From the NCBI GenBank assembly GCA_043745195.1, contig JAYTTF010000262.1, forward strand, positions 39,366 to 103,365: a stretch of 64,000 bases of DNA. Direction: 5' to 3'. Positions within the stretch are counted from its first letter, which is position 1; each line of letters starts with the position of its first letter. The position numbers were made by a program, and so were the translations under genes. Origin of the DNA: JANXSF01 sp043745195. Lineage in GTDB: Bacteria > Acidobacteriota > Terriglobia > Bryobacterales > Bryobacteraceae. This document shows, piece by piece, positions 25,784 through 34,973 of this stretch. The notes below the pieces were generated by a model. It was not told where the DNA came from and did no database searches. It saw only the letters and a list, made by a program, of their open reading frames with translations.

Positions 25784-26158
25784 TTATGGAAGGGGTTTCT
25801 CGCGTTCGATAAGGTGGAGAATATTCCCATCACAATCAGCGAAGAAAACCAGCCGGTTTCCCTGATTTGCGAACGGTTCTCCTAGAAAGTGGACATTCTT
25901 GGCCTTCAACGCGGCATGGCCGCTATCGAAGTTGTCTACGTCAATTGCAAAATGGCGAATGCCAGGAGTTCTCATTTCATTGGCAACAGGATCGCCAATG
26001 GAAGGTATTATCTCCAGCATACTTCCATTCAGCGCTCTGACAAAAAAATTGCCGTCGTACTCAAAGTTGATACGGAATTCCAAATGCTCCGCGTACCATT
26101 CAGCCAAACGCTTCGGATTCGGAGAGGCGATGGCGGTATGTTCCAGTCCCTTAAACAT
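25784..26158 (-). CDS. VOC (glyoxalase-fold) family protein
   Basis: 124 residues forming one pair of beta-alpha-beta-beta-beta units. MFKGLEHTAIASPNPKRLAEWYAEHLEF provides the first metal-type His, IRHFAIDVDNFD the second, and ILHLIERE ends with a Glu in the usual ligand position. The fold includes glyoxalase I, fosfomycin-resistance enzymes and dioxygenases; substrate unknown. Confidence 0.88.
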   Translation of the reverse strand: MFKGLEHTAIASPNPKRLAEWYAEHLEFRINFEYDGNFFVRALNGSMLEIIPSIGDPVANEMRTPGIRHFAIDVDNFDSGHAALKAKNVHFLGEPFANQGNRLVFFADCDGNILHLIEREKPLP

Positions 26159-26190
26159 AAAGGGATTGTAGCAAATAGGGTGGGTCGGGC

Positions 26191-26676
26191 TCAGTAAACT
26201 TGAAAACAGAAAACTTTGTTCGATCCGCTGGGCGACAACGAATACTCGCCGGGTTCCAAAGTTTCAGCTGCTTCTATGCGGTAAAGGTTAGGAGCAAGGC
26301 GTATCACCGTGAGCCGAAATGGACGGGCACTTTGCTTGCTCTTTTTGCCGCTGGATGGAAAGAACACTTCCCGATTGCCGTTCTTCACTTCAAAGCGGTA
26401 TAGCTCCATTTTTTCCGCAGTGAAGTCCTTGGTTTCCATAATGAAAATGGGTTCGGCCATGGGTGTTCTCGCTTTTGCAGTGCTGCCCGTAACCATTCCG
26501 CCCATCCCATCTTTGCGGGATTCTTCCTTGGCTTCCCCGACGTCCAGTGCAACCAGTTTAGACGCATGCAAAAGGTAAGGCGTATCCACCGATTCCGGGC
26601 GCGGGCCCTTGTAGTCGGCAGCTGTTAATAGTGTCTGAAGCAGGAGGGCTACCGGAAGCAATTTCGTAATCTGCAT
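26191..26676 (-). CDS. Secreted protein of unknown function
   Basis: 161 residues with a signal peptide (MQITKLLPVALLLQTLLTA). Not recognised. The mature part has a Met/Gly-rich segment (KDGMGGMVTGSTAKA) and a C-terminal beta-rich domain (FRLTVIRLAPNLYRIEAAETLEPGEYSL) of the type often seen in periplasmic proteins of Acidobacteria. It lies between the degenerate hybrid kinase and the VOC gene, all on the minus strand. Confidence 0.7.
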   Translation of the reverse strand: MQITKLLPVALLLQTLLTAADYKGPRPESVDTPYLLHASKLVALDVGEAKEESRKDGMGGMVTGSTAKARTPMAEPIFIMETKDFTAEKMELYRFEVKNGNREVFFPSSGKKSKQSARPFRLTVIRLAPNLYRIEAAETLEPGEYSLSPSGSNKVFCFQVY

Positions 26677-26723
26677 ATAAGCTATAGTATCTGTTCAAAG
26701 AGGCAGGTAGTAAGCTCTGAATG

Positions 26724-29174
26724 TCAAGTAATCGTAACGGGTTGCGGCGTGTCCCGGTCCCCATTGCCAATTGGACCGGCCGCAGAGCGAATTTTTCGCA
26801 GCAACTGTTCCAAATCCTGGTCAGCCAGCGGCTTACGAAGCAGGAATCCTTTCGACCCTTCAAATACTCGCGAAAGCCCCTCATCAATCCCTTCTGTCAC
26901 AAGAATGAAAGTGATAGGCCGATGCCGGATTGATTCGTAGAAATCCCTCCATGTTCGCCCTGGCAGCCTTACAGAACAGAAAACCAAATCGAACCGTAAA
27001 CGGTCCATCAAGTCTGAGGCTTCCTCCGCGCTCACCACCGGAATCACTCTATGACCATGTGTGCTCACTGTGGCAAGAATCTTCCGTTGTATAGCACCGT
27101 CAGGTTCAATCACCAGAACTGTCCATTTTTGTTTTTCTTCTGTTTGTTCAGCTTTTCGCCGGCTTGTTTCCGCCAAAGGCAATTCCACCTCAAAAGTGGA
27201 GACCGCCGCATTATTGCGGACTAGATGGATGTTGCCGTCATGCGCGTTCAGAATTCCACGGCAAAAATCCAGATTAAATGTGACTTCTTCCTGGGCATCC
27301 AGCGGTTCTAAACCCGAGTCCTCTTTGGACTCCACCAGTTCCGCATCTGAAGCCGAATATTCTATTCGCACCAATACGGATCTCGATGCCGTACTCAGCC
27401 CAACCAGAATACCCGCAGGCAATGTCTCATTCTGCTGACGCTCGGCATGAACCAAAAGACTCAAAAACACCTGCTCTAATTGTTTGCGGTTTCCCGTTAC
27501 CATTACCGATTGATCTGCCAAGTTGGTATCCACGCGGATTCCCCGGGACTTGGTATTCAAATCCCGCTGTGCCAGCAGGATCCTGATCATGGAAGCCAAA
27601 TCAACTTCACCTAAAGTTTCACTTGCTGTGCTGGAAAGACTGGTCAATCGGGCAACAATATCCGTGGCCCTGCCGGCGTGCGTTCCCATTGCTCGCACAG
27701 TGCGTTCGGTTAGCGAATCCAGCCTGTGTCGAAGCAAACTCGACGAAAGTTGACTGATCGATTGCAATGGTGCGGTAATTTCATCAGCAATCCCTGCCAT
27801 CAGTTGTCCAGTTGCTGACAACTTTTCGCTGTGAACCAGTTGATCCTTCACCTCCCGCTGATGAAGCAACTGTAAAGCAATCGCTGCCTGGTTTCCCAAG
27901 TGTTGGCTGGAAACCTGTATATCCCGGCTCAACTTGTAGTTGTAGTTGCGCTTTGCGTACGATATTTCCAAAACTCCCAACGGTTCCCCTGCGCAAACCA
28001 TTGGTATATAAATTATGCTTGTCGGTAACTGGGCTGCGGCCTCTTGTGACAACAGCGGACTGTGCCGCGTATCGGGAATTGTCAAAAGTGTTTTATTGCG
28101 GAATGCGAATACTGCTCCTGCCAATGGAGACTCCCGCCCCACCGTCAATTCTGTAGATCCCGAAGATTCTTCCAACGTCAATTGCCCGGCCCAGCAATCC
28201 AATGTTTGACTGCTTTTATTGAAAAAGAAAATTCGGAAAGACGATCCCTTCAAGATTCTTGGCAGCCCCGCTTGCAGCCTCTTCAAGGCCTCTGCGTGCG
28301 ACTTTGCCAAAAGCAGTTCTTCGCCCAGCCCGTTCAGCGCCCGAATCGTCCTGCGATGGCGGGTCCAATGGCGTTCCAGCATACACCAAATCGCCAATAC
28401 GGCTGCTAATAAACCCAGCAATCCAAACAGTGCCGTTGGATCCACCACCCAAAGGCGCTCCATTGGAATTAGCCGGCTGGCATCATCAACAATAATCTGG
28501 AAGAACCGGTTGTGATGCGGGTCTGGACAATATTGAGAGGCATACCCGATAACTCTTACTTTGTCTCCAGGGCTTAGTTTCCAGCTGTTTCCCGAGGGAC
28601 CTGCCGCTGGAAGGTAAACCCGAACAACTTGTCCTTTATCCTCTATGTCGACAAATGAGCCTGCACTTACGGAACCCGTCGAGCGCACCTTCCCCTCGGT
28701 CATGACCAAACTTCCTAACCACGTGAATCCGTTGACCTCGGTCAATGGAACAGATCGAGGTGCCGGAACAAGGAGTGTCCCAATTTTGGCTATCGAAAGT
28801 ACAGAAAGTACGGGAATGCCGTCCCGCTCGCTGATGCTTCCTGAAACCTCCAACCGATCCCCTGGCTGTACGCCATCGATCAAATCACCGGAGTCTTCAA
28901 GAAATAGCCCGCGACCAGCTTCATTTTGAATTGGGAGTAGGTGCGAGGCGGGGAAGACCAGTGCCCGGCCTGTAGCTACACCACGTACGCGAACCTTATC
29001 ATGCAGCCGAGCCGGTTTGAAACTTCCGGTAATCCGCTCATTGGCTTGCTCTAATCCGATTTCAGGAAACTGGGGAGTTGGGTCAGCAAGCAAGTGTCCC
29101 TGGCTATGGATGAAAAGGGCAAGCAGCGTGCCCCTAAAGATGAAATTTTGTAACTTTATAAACCTTCTAACCAT
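26724..29174 (-). CDS. Degenerate hybrid histidine kinase with GAF and receiver domains
   Basis: 816 residues from the ATG at 29174, overlapping the upstream HAD gene by 19 bases; it begins with a signal-like helix (FIFRGTLLALFIHSQG). Two OB-like beta domains follow (about 40-120 and 130-225), then a membrane helix (ALFGLLGLLAAVLAIW, about 250-270), a GAF domain (about 290-440), a HisKA-like helix pair, a poorly conserved ATPase-like domain and a C-terminal receiver. The H-box reads GQLMAGIADEITAPLQ: the phospho-accepting His is Asp (codon 27783-27785). The ATPase region lacks a recognisable N-box Asn and any DxGxG motif. The receiver reads FDLVFCSVRLPG with Ser (26973-26975) where the phosphorylated Asp should be. 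It is probably a signalling pseudokinase or scaffold; the reading frame is intact over its whole length. Confidence 0.82.
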   Translation of the reverse strand: MVRRFIKLQNFIFRGTLLALFIHSQGHLLADPTPQFPEIGLEQANERITGSFKPARLHDKVRVRGVATGRALVFPASHLLPIQNEAGRGLFLEDSGDLIDGVQPGDRLEVSGSISERDGIPVLSVLSIAKIGTLLVPAPRSVPLTEVNGFTWLGSLVMTEGKVRSTGSVSAGSFVDIEDKGQVVRVYLPAAGPSGNSWKLSPGDKVRVIGYASQYCPDPHHNRFFQIIVDDASRLIPMERLWVVDPTALFGLLGLLAAVLAIWCMLERHWTRHRRTIRALNGLGEELLLAKSHAEALKRLQAGLPRILKGSSFRIFFFNKSSQTLDCWAGQLTLEESSGSTELTVGRESPLAGAVFAFRNKTLLTIPDTRHSPLLSQEAAAQLPTSIIYIPMVCAGEPLGVLEISYAKRNYNYKLSRDIQVSSQHLGNQAAIALQLLHQREVKDQLVHSEKLSATGQLMAGIADEITAPLQSISQLSSSLLRHRLDSLTERTVRAMGTHAGRATDIVARLTSLSSTASETLGEVDLASMIRILLAQRDLNTKSRGIRVDTNLADQSVMVTGNRKQLEQVFLSLLVHAERQQNETLPAGILVGLSTASRSVLVRIEYSASDAELVESKEDSGLEPLDAQEEVTFNLDFCRGILNAHDGNIHLVRNNAAVSTFEVELPLAETSRRKAEQTEEKQKWTVLVIEPDGAIQRKILATVSTHGHRVIPVVSAEEASDLMDRLRFDLVFCSVRLPGRTWRDFYESIRHRPITFILVTEGIDEGLSRVFEGSKGFLLRKPLADQDLEQLLRKIRSAAGPIGNGDRDTPQPVTIT

Positions 29175-29800
29175 TTCTGCAAAATAGGATCGCGGAAATC
29201 CCGCACCATAACCTCCACACCCGGCAACCACTGTTCCGAAGTGGCAATTCCAACTACCTTCATCCCTGCCGAAACGCCGGCGGCCACTCCAGTGGCAGAA
29301 TCCTCAAAAACAATACAATCTGATGGATCAACATCAAAGTGTTTTGCCAACTTCAGATAAATATCTGGAGCCGGTTTCGGATGCACCACCTGCTGCCCAT
29401 CTGCAAATGCTTCAAAATACTTCCTCAAACCTGCCCGATCCAGAACAAAGTCAATATTGGCGGGCTCCGCATTGCTGCCCAACCCCAAACCAAGATGACG
29501 ATACTGCTCCAAAAACTCCTCAACTCCCGGGACCAGGAACTCCTCAATCCGCAAGGACATCATTTCCCGAAAAAGCGCCTCTTTATTTGCTCCATGTTGA
29601 AACACTTCTTCTTCGTTTAATGTAGCTCCAAAGATGTCTCGAACAATCTGGTCGTTGCGCTTGCCATGCATTCGCGCTACCAGACTATCGGCTGAAACCC
29701 CGTGGTTCTCTAGGTAGATTCCCCAGGATTGGGTATGCAGAGGCATGGAATCAATAATCACACCGTCAAGATCGAATAGAAAATGCAGATTGCTTACCAA
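29156..29800 (-). CDS. HAD-superfamily sugar-phosphate phosphatase / beta-phosphoglucomutase-like
   Basis: 214 residues of HAD subfamily IA with an alpha-helical cap. Motif I is FLFDLDGVIIDSMPLH (nucleophile Asp and acid-base Asp), motif II is LGLGSNAEP, motif III is the Lys in VHPKPAPDIY, and motif IV is CIVFEDSATGVAAG. This matches beta-phosphoglucomutase and related sugar-phosphate phosphatases. It overlaps the SDR gene by 7 bases and the sensor protein gene by 19, so all three are probably co-transcribed. Confidence 0.9.
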   Translation of the reverse strand: MVSNLHFLFDLDGVIIDSMPLHTQSWGIYLENHGVSADSLVARMHGKRNDQIVRDIFGATLNEEEVFQHGANKEALFREMMSLRIEEFLVPGVEEFLEQYRHLGLGLGSNAEPANIDFVLDRAGLRKYFEAFADGQQVVHPKPAPDIYLKLAKHFDVDPSDCIVFEDSATGVAAGVSAGMKVVGIATSEQWLPGVEVMVRDFRDPILQKWLEGL

Positions 29801-30555
29801 CGAACATATCCCCCGTCCACCATCAATTGGTCAGCAGTAATGAAACTGGATTCGTCGGAAGCCAGGAATAATGCCGCATTGGCAACTTCAATAGGTTCCC
29901 CCAACCGGTTCAACATATGAGCTGGGGCAACCCGCCCGGTCCATTCCTCAACCGTAGTACCCAATCTGGCGATTTCCCGTACCGAGGCACTCGTGAAAAT
30001 GCAGCCTGGGCAGACACTGTTCACCCGTATTTTGAATGGTGCTAAGTCCAGAGCCATACTCCGGGTCATCATAATTACTGCGGCCTTTGAAGCACTATAA
30101 GTAGTGAAATTGGGCTGAGCGATGATCCCGCTCATCGAAGCAATGTTGACAATCGATCCCCCTTGCTTCTTCAACGCCGGCAGTGCGGCCTTAGAGACCA
30201 GTGCCGTGCCAATTACATTCACACCAAGCACCCTATTCCAATCTGCCAAGTCGGCGTCTTCCAGATTCTTCTGGGTAAAATCGGCTGCATTATTCACCAG
30301 AACATCTATCCCGCCATAAGTATTCGTTGCCAGAGCGGCCAATTCTCGGCCAGTTTCCTCTTTGGAAATGTCCCCAGCCAAAAATATAGCATTGGATCCT
30401 CTGTCCCGAATTAACCCTGCTACCCGTTGCCCGTTCTCTTCGTTCAAATCATTCAGCACCATACGGGCGCCCTCTTCGGCAAAGCGCAGAGCGATGGCTT
30501 CGCCGATTCCCGCTCCTGCTCCAGTTAGAATACAAACCTTGTTTTTCAAGCGCAT
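29794..30555 (-). CDS. SDR-family NAD(P)-dependent oxidoreductase
   Basis: 253 residues of the classical short-chain dehydrogenase type. The cofactor loop is TGAGAGIGEAIALRF, NNAADF is the NNAG-like structural motif, Ser lies in NIASMSG, and the catalytic Tyr-Lys in TTYSASKAAV. An Asn-Asp near the end of strand 2 (LNDLNEEN) suggests preference for NAD. Substrate unknown, commonly sugars or glucose-like alcohols in this branch. It is divergent from the LysR regulator (95 bp apart), which may control it. Confidence 0.9.
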   Translation of the reverse strand: MRLKNKVCILTGAGAGIGEAIALRFAEEGARMVLNDLNEENGQRVAGLIRDRGSNAIFLAGDISKEETGRELAALATNTYGGIDVLVNNAADFTQKNLEDADLADWNRVLGVNVIGTALVSKAALPALKKQGGSIVNIASMSGIIAQPNFTTYSASKAAVIMMTRSMALDLAPFKIRVNSVCPGCIFTSASVREIARLGTTVEEWTGRVAPAHMLNRLGEPIEVANAALFLASDESSFITADQLMVDGGYVRW

Positions 30556-30650
30556 CCCACTATTGTAAGAGGGTGGTTAGGGCTTTCTTCGTTGCTCTAC
30601 TGATTTATTCGATACAATAGCCAAATTGAAGTTGCAAGCCTCGTGATCAA

Positions 30651-31556
30651 ATGGATTTAGATCAGCTCCACACTTTTTTGGAAATAGTCCGACTGAAAAG
30701 TTTCTCAAAGGCAGCCCAAACTTGCTTTCGAACTCAACCTGCAATCAGTGCCCAGGTCCGGCAACTGGAACAGGAAGTGAACACAAGCTTGTTTGATCGG
30801 TTGGGCACCCGTATTTCGCTCACCCCCGCCGGTCGTATTTTTGCCGAATATGCTGAACAAATTCTTGATCTTCGCCGCCGTGCCCAAGACACCATCAATG
30901 AACTGGAACGCATCCCTCGTGGAGAATTAGTCATTGCCGCCAATGAATCCACATGCATTTATGTTCTGCCTGATGTCTTCTCTAATTTCAAAGAACTGTT
31001 TCCTAATGTTCAATTGCACGTAGACCGCTCCTACGGAGCCCGTGTGGTTGATGCGGTACTAGACAACATGGCCGATTTCGGGATTGCCCAATTGCCACTC
31101 ACGGAACGGAAATTGCAGGTGGTTCCCATTCATAGCGACGAAATCAAAGTGATCGTTCCCCCAGGCCATCCGTTGGCCACGGCAGGGACGATTCGGGCCG
31201 AGACGCTGGTTGATTTTCCTCTATTGCTGCCTAAAAGTGGCACCACCCGCTCGCGATTGAACACCTGGATGTATGAGGTTGAAGATCAGATTCATGTTTC
31301 CATGGAACTCGATTCCACCGAAATGATCAAACGGTTTGTCATGGCCGGACTTGGCGTCTCTTTTCTTTCGGCTTCCAACTGCAAGGAAGAAGCTGCATCA
31401 GGCAAGTTGGTTCCTATCAGCATGGGCCCCGATTCGATGACCAGGCGTCTAGCCTTAATTTATAGAAAAGATAAGGCTCTTTCCAAGGCTGCATTGGGGT
31501 TCATCCAAGTTATAATGGATAACGCTGGGAGCTCTTCCGGCACTGCAATTGTTTAG
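30651..31556 (+). CDS. LysR-family transcriptional regulator
   Basis: 301 residues. The winged helix-turn-helix occupies residues 1-60 (MDLDQLHTFLEIVRLKSFSKAA, TQPAISAQVRQLEQEV, LFDRLGTRISLTPAG), followed by the linker helix and a periplasmic-binding-type effector domain from about residue 90 (GELVIAANESTCIYVLPDV). It is transcribed away from the SDR gene, a standard LysR arrangement, so control of the SDR-HAD-sensor transcript is plausible. The effector is unknown; the binding domain resembles the CysB/Cbl-like group in layout. Confidence 0.92.
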   Translation: MDLDQLHTFLEIVRLKSFSKAAQTCFRTQPAISAQVRQLEQEVNTSLFDRLGTRISLTPAGRIFAEYAEQILDLRRRAQDTINELERIPRGELVIAANESTCIYVLPDVFSNFKELFPNVQLHVDRSYGARVVDAVLDNMADFGIAQLPLTERKLQVVPIHSDEIKVIVPPGHPLATAGTIRAETLVDFPLLLPKSGTTRSRLNTWMYEVEDQIHVSMELDSTEMIKRFVMAGLGVSFLSASNCKEEAASGKLVPISMGPDSMTRRLALIYRKDKALSKAALGFIQVIMDNAGSSSGTAIV

Positions 31557-31588
31557 GTTTGTTTTTGAATTAGGTCGTTTTTGAAAAA

Positions 31589-31984
31589 ATGGAGCAATCC
31601 ACTCTGCGTACAAAGTCGATTCTGGTTTCCACCTTGGACCATACTGAATGGTTTCAGTCCAAGGAGGATCTTCCTGCTCCCATTCGCAAGCGAATGGAAT
31701 CTGCGCTGAACTCTCCAAACTCTTTTACTTTTCTTCTCGCTGATCGTAATGGCAGGGATGAATTGGTGAAGACACTTGGAGGTGAATCTTCTCCGCTAAC
31801 ACCGCGGTATTCTTTGAAGAATTCCGACAAGGGTTTGCCGAACAAAGTTACGCTATCTGAGCCTGATACGCGCAGTTTTGATGGCATGAGCATTGCCACC
31901 ACTATGCGCCGCATGATCATCGCATTTAGTCTGGTCCTTGCATTTACCCTATTTTTAATCAGCATAAAAATACTTTCCCATTAA
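31589..31984 (+). CDS. Small protein with C-terminal membrane anchor, unknown function
   Basis: 131 residues, not recognised. The first 100 residues are polar; the C terminus has a single strong membrane helix (MIIAFSLVLAFTLFLISIKIL) with almost nothing after it, predicting a tail-anchored topology facing the cytoplasm. It lies 32 bp after the LysR gene and 46 bp before the PilZ gene. Confidence 0.6.
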   Translation: MEQSTLRTKSILVSTLDHTEWFQSKEDLPAPIRKRMESALNSPNSFTFLLADRNGRDELVKTLGGESSPLTPRYSLKNSDKGLPNKVTLSEPDTRSFDGMSIATTMRRMIIAFSLVLAFTLFLISIKILSH

Positions 31985-32030
31985 GTACTTTTTTGGCCAA
32001 CTCTCTTTTCTCCCAGCCGATGAGTTTTTC

Positions 32031-32402
32031 ATGGAACGGCGATCCAAAATTAGATTTGACATCAATCAACCTTTGTCTGCCAAGTTAATTGGCAACGGAG
32101 TTACAACACAAGACCAGAACATCAACGGCACTTTGGAAAATATTTCCGGAAGCGGACTGCGCATTCTTTCCGATGCTCCACTCCCTGCTGGAGCCGCCAT
32201 TCAAATTGATCTCCCTGATTCCATGATTCTCGCCGAAGTTCGCTATTGCGAACCGGCGAAACCCCACCCTCTCCGTCCCGATGAAAAATGCTACGCCATT
32301 GGTCTCTCCATGCAGGAAGTTCTCAGTGACATAAGTCAATTGGCACGCATGGTTGAAGGAATTATGGGTCTTGCCAAAACAACCGATCCTGTGCGCCGAT
32401 AA
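32031..32402 (+). CDS. PilZ-domain protein (c-di-GMP receptor)
   Basis: 123 residues, a stand-alone PilZ domain. The two c-di-GMP-binding elements are visible: RRSKIRF at residues 3-9 (RxxxR) and ENISGSGLRI (the D/NxSxxG element, with Asn in the first position). It is expected to bind cyclic di-GMP in the cytoplasm and relay the signal to a partner. The exopolysaccharide and chemotaxis genes elsewhere in the window are plausible outputs, without direct evidence. Confidence 0.9.
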   Translation: MERRSKIRFDINQPLSAKLIGNGVTTQDQNINGTLENISGSGLRILSDAPLPAGAAIQIDLPDSMILAEVRYCEPAKPHPLRPDEKCYAIGLSMQEVLSDISQLARMVEGIMGLAKTTDPVRR

Positions 32403-32445
32403 AGAATTGGCAATTTATCAAACAAAAATGATATTCTTCGTTTGA

Positions 32446-33300
32446 ATGCAGAAAGCTGTCGTTTTCGGAAGTGCCGGCCAATTAGGCCTGGAACTTGTAA
32501 AAGAACTTCAAGGAAGAGGCTATGCTGTCACTGCTCTAAACAGAGCCAGCGTCGACATATCGGACCAACGCGCAGTGGAAACCTGCCTCACGCAAATTGA
32601 CCCCGCAGTTGTTCTCAATGCAGCCGCCTACAATCAAGTCGACATCGCTGAAATTGAACCTCAATCCGCTTATGCAGCAAATGCCCTCGCTGTCCGCAAT
32701 CTCGCCGTAGCCTGTCGGCAAATGGATTCCCTTTTAGTTCATTTTTCCACTGATTATGTGTTCGACGGCATCACCAACCGGCCATATGTCGAAACCGATC
32801 CAACTCATCCTTTAGGAGCATATGCTGTCTCTAAGCTCGCAGGAGAACTGTATGCACAGGCCTACGTGGACCCGCTGATTATCCGTGTTTCGGGCGTATT
32901 CGGACCTGGTGGGCAAAGTACGGTCCGTGGCAATTTCGTTGAATTAATGGTTCGCCTTGCAAAATCAGGCCAACCCATAAAAGTTGTGGAGGATCATGTA
33001 GCATCTCCTACCTTCGCTCCTGCCATTGCATCTCGCACTGTCGACTTGGTGGAGCGAAGAATGCGGGGGGTATTTCACTTGGCCGGTGGTGAACCAATCA
33101 GTTGGTATAACTGGGCAAAACTGATTTTCGATTCCGCCGGACTGAAGCCGGAATTGAAACCAACTAACGAACGAGAATACCGAACAGCCGCGCGACGCCC
33201 AAAATTTTCAGCACTTTCAAACTCAAAGGTAGAAAAAGCTGGTATCGCCCCCATGCCTTCTCTTACCTCCGCGCTTGAACAATATTGGAAATTACGTTAG
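32446..33300 (+). CDS. rfbD: dTDP-4-dehydrorhamnose reductase-like
   Basis: 284 residues of the extended SDR / RmlD family. The N-terminal NAD(P) loop is VFGSAGQLGLEL, the family motif is HFSTDYVFDG, the catalytic Tyr-Lys is in YAVSKLAGELYA, and the specificity loop is VVEDHVASPTFAPAIA. RmlD reduces dTDP-4-keto-L-rhamnose to dTDP-L-rhamnose for surface polysaccharides. The other rml genes are not in the window, so a related 4-keto-sugar reductase is possible. It is convergent with the VWA gene. Confidence 0.88.
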   Translation: MQKAVVFGSAGQLGLELVKELQGRGYAVTALNRASVDISDQRAVETCLTQIDPAVVLNAAAYNQVDIAEIEPQSAYAANALAVRNLAVACRQMDSLLVHFSTDYVFDGITNRPYVETDPTHPLGAYAVSKLAGELYAQAYVDPLIIRVSGVFGPGGQSTVRGNFVELMVRLAKSGQPIKVVEDHVASPTFAPAIASRTVDLVERRMRGVFHLAGGEPISWYNWAKLIFDSAGLKPELKPTNEREYRTAARRPKFSALSNSKVEKAGIAPMPSLTSALEQYWKLR

Positions 33301-33306
33301 CTTTCA

Positions 33307-34275
33307 TTACTTGCTAGCGGTCGCATAATAACCCTTCCGCGCTTGAACTTTCAATTCCTTATTTGCCGGACGAACTTCAATTTTCCGGTACCCCCCATCT
33401 CTTTCTGGAATTGTGGACGAGTACGTCAACGCATATTGAGTGCGCATCTCTTGTTGAATTTGCTCAAAAATGTCGTTCAAGGTCATTTTTCCACTCACAT
33501 GGAATACACGCCCTCCGGTTTCCTCAGACATTTTTTTCAGATCGGAGTCATTGGCATAGTAGCCTCGATTGCGAGCGCGGAAGTAGGGGTCTTCGTAAAA
33601 GATGCTGTAGATGATAGCATCGGATTTTTGGGCAGCTTCAATAGCCTTTTCCCTCCTTACGCGGGAACCAGAATCCATGCCATCCGTAATCAGTACAATC
33701 GCCTTCCGGCCCACTTCGCTCTTCAGCTTGTCGGCCGCTGCCAAAAACACTGCATCAAACATAATGGTTCCGCGCTGCGGGGAATTGGGCACCGGTCCAG
33801 GGTGAATGCCCGAAACTGAAGTGTTCAGCCGCAAACCCTCCAAGCCTTCCCTGAGTAACTTTAGGGAATTTGTATAATCCTGCAACAGCTCTGCTTCGGA
33901 ACCAAAGCTGATCACAAACGCCATATCCTTCGGCCTCAACACTTTTTGAAAAAATTGGTTAGCCGTCCGCTTTTCTTCGCCAATCAACCCTTCCTGACTC
34001 CCGCTAACATCTACCAGGAGTCCAATCGTAAGTGGCAGATCCGTTTCTCGGGCAAAATTCTTAATGGTTTGTTGCGTGCCGTTCTCGAACAGTGTGAAGT
34101 CATCCTTGGTGAGTGTACTTTGTAAAGCGCCCTTCTTGTCACGGACTGAACAAAGAATACTGACCAAGTCAACATCAATGCGAATAAGGGGAATTTCTTC
34201 CTGCACCGCAGCCGGCGGAACTTTTTGGGCCCAGCAAGTTGTCAGAAAAAGAAGGATAAAAGCTGAAAATTTCAT
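33307..34275 (-). CDS. Secreted VWFA-domain protein (Acidobacteria-type)
   Basis: 322 residues from the ATG at 34275, which begins a signal peptide (MKFSAFILLFLTTCWAQ); the longer frame to 34332 would overlap the divergent glycosylase gene. The VWA domain spans about residues 75-260 with the metal site DVSGSQEG, a downstream Thr/Asp region and VLITDGMDSG. The N-terminal segment (IRIDVDLVSILCSVRDKKGALQ) and C-terminal YALTYSSTIPERDGGYRKIEV are typical of the VWFA-related family frequent in Acidobacteria. It probably mediates extracellular protein interactions. Confidence 0.85.
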   Translation of the reverse strand: MKFSAFILLFLTTCWAQKVPPAAVQEEIPLIRIDVDLVSILCSVRDKKGALQSTLTKDDFTLFENGTQQTIKNFARETDLPLTIGLLVDVSGSQEGLIGEEKRTANQFFQKVLRPKDMAFVISFGSEAELLQDYTNSLKLLREGLEGLRLNTSVSGIHPGPVPNSPQRGTIMFDAVFLAAADKLKSEVGRKAIVLITDGMDSGSRVRREKAIEAAQKSDAIIYSIFYEDPYFRARNRGYYANDSDLKKMSEETGGRVFHVSGKMTLNDIFEQIQQEMRTQYALTYSSTIPERDGGYRKIEVRPANKELKVQARKGYYATASK

Positions 34276-34311
34276 TACAATACGAGATGTTCCACAACAG
34301 GAACTGGTTCC

Positions 34312-34920
34312 ATGAGAAAAGCTCTGCAACATTTGAAATCCGCCGATCCGGTAATGAACAGCATTATCGAGGCCGTTGGCCCCTGTAAAATATCATACCG
34401 GGAACCGGAGTTTGAGACTCTGGTGAGATCCATAGTCTACCAACAGTTAAGCGGCAAGGCTGCCGGAACAATCTATGCCAGGTTATCGGCGGCCACTGCC
34501 CGGGCTGGCAAAATCCAACCTTCGGCCATTTTGAAGCTGAGGGAAGAGGGTATGCGCCCTTTTGGAATCAGCGGTCAAAAAGGACGATACATTACCGATC
34601 TTGCTGAAAAAACAGCTAGCCGGAAAATCCAGTTCAAGTTGTTGCCCGCAATGGATGACGTCGAAATTATCGAGCACTTAACCCAGGTAAAAGGGGTTGG
34701 CGTCTGGACCGTGCAAATGTTTCTAATGTTCGCTTTGCAGCGGCCAGACGTGCTTCCCACCGGGGACTTAGGGATTCGTACATCCATCACTCGGTCATAT
34801 GGTCTGGAAGCACCCGCCACCATCACGCAAATGGAACAGATCGCAGCCCCTTGGCGACCGTTCCGTACCATCGCCTGCTGGTATCTTTGGCGTATGTTAG
34901 ATGGCCCCGCGGATCTGTAG
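34312..34920 (+). CDS. DNA-3-methyladenine glycosylase II (AlkA-like)
   Basis: 202 residues of the HhH-GPD superfamily. The helix-hairpin-helix is at VKGVGVWTVQMFLMF (about 127-140) and the catalytic Asp is D152 in VLPTGDLGIR. It lacks the N-terminal domain of E. coli AlkA and matches the short bacterial form. It removes alkylated purines from DNA in base-excision repair. No Fe-S cluster Cys set is present, excluding MutY/Nth. It is divergent from the VWA gene with 36 bp between starts. Confidence 0.92.
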   Translation: MRKALQHLKSADPVMNSIIEAVGPCKISYREPEFETLVRSIVYQQLSGKAAGTIYARLSAATARAGKIQPSAILKLREEGMRPFGISGQKGRYITDLAEKTASRKIQFKLLPAMDDVEIIEHLTQVKGVGVWTVQMFLMFALQRPDVLPTGDLGIRTSITRSYGLEAPATITQMEQIAAPWRPFRTIACWYLWRMLDGPADL

Positions 34921-34973
34921 GGCAATGTGACACAATACCGAAGTACGTTTCGATAATTCCTAAAGGTCCCCAT

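Noticed and set aside
30556..30650. Promoter and LysR operator between the SDR and LysR genes
   Set aside because: A TACAAT box is present at about 30612, but no -35 at proper spacing and no convincing T-N11-A palindrome could be fixed.
31967..31992. A/T-rich hairpin with a T-run after the membrane-anchored small gene
   Set aside because: The stem is almost wholly A-T with a bulge and the T-run is part of the stem; too weak to call a terminator.
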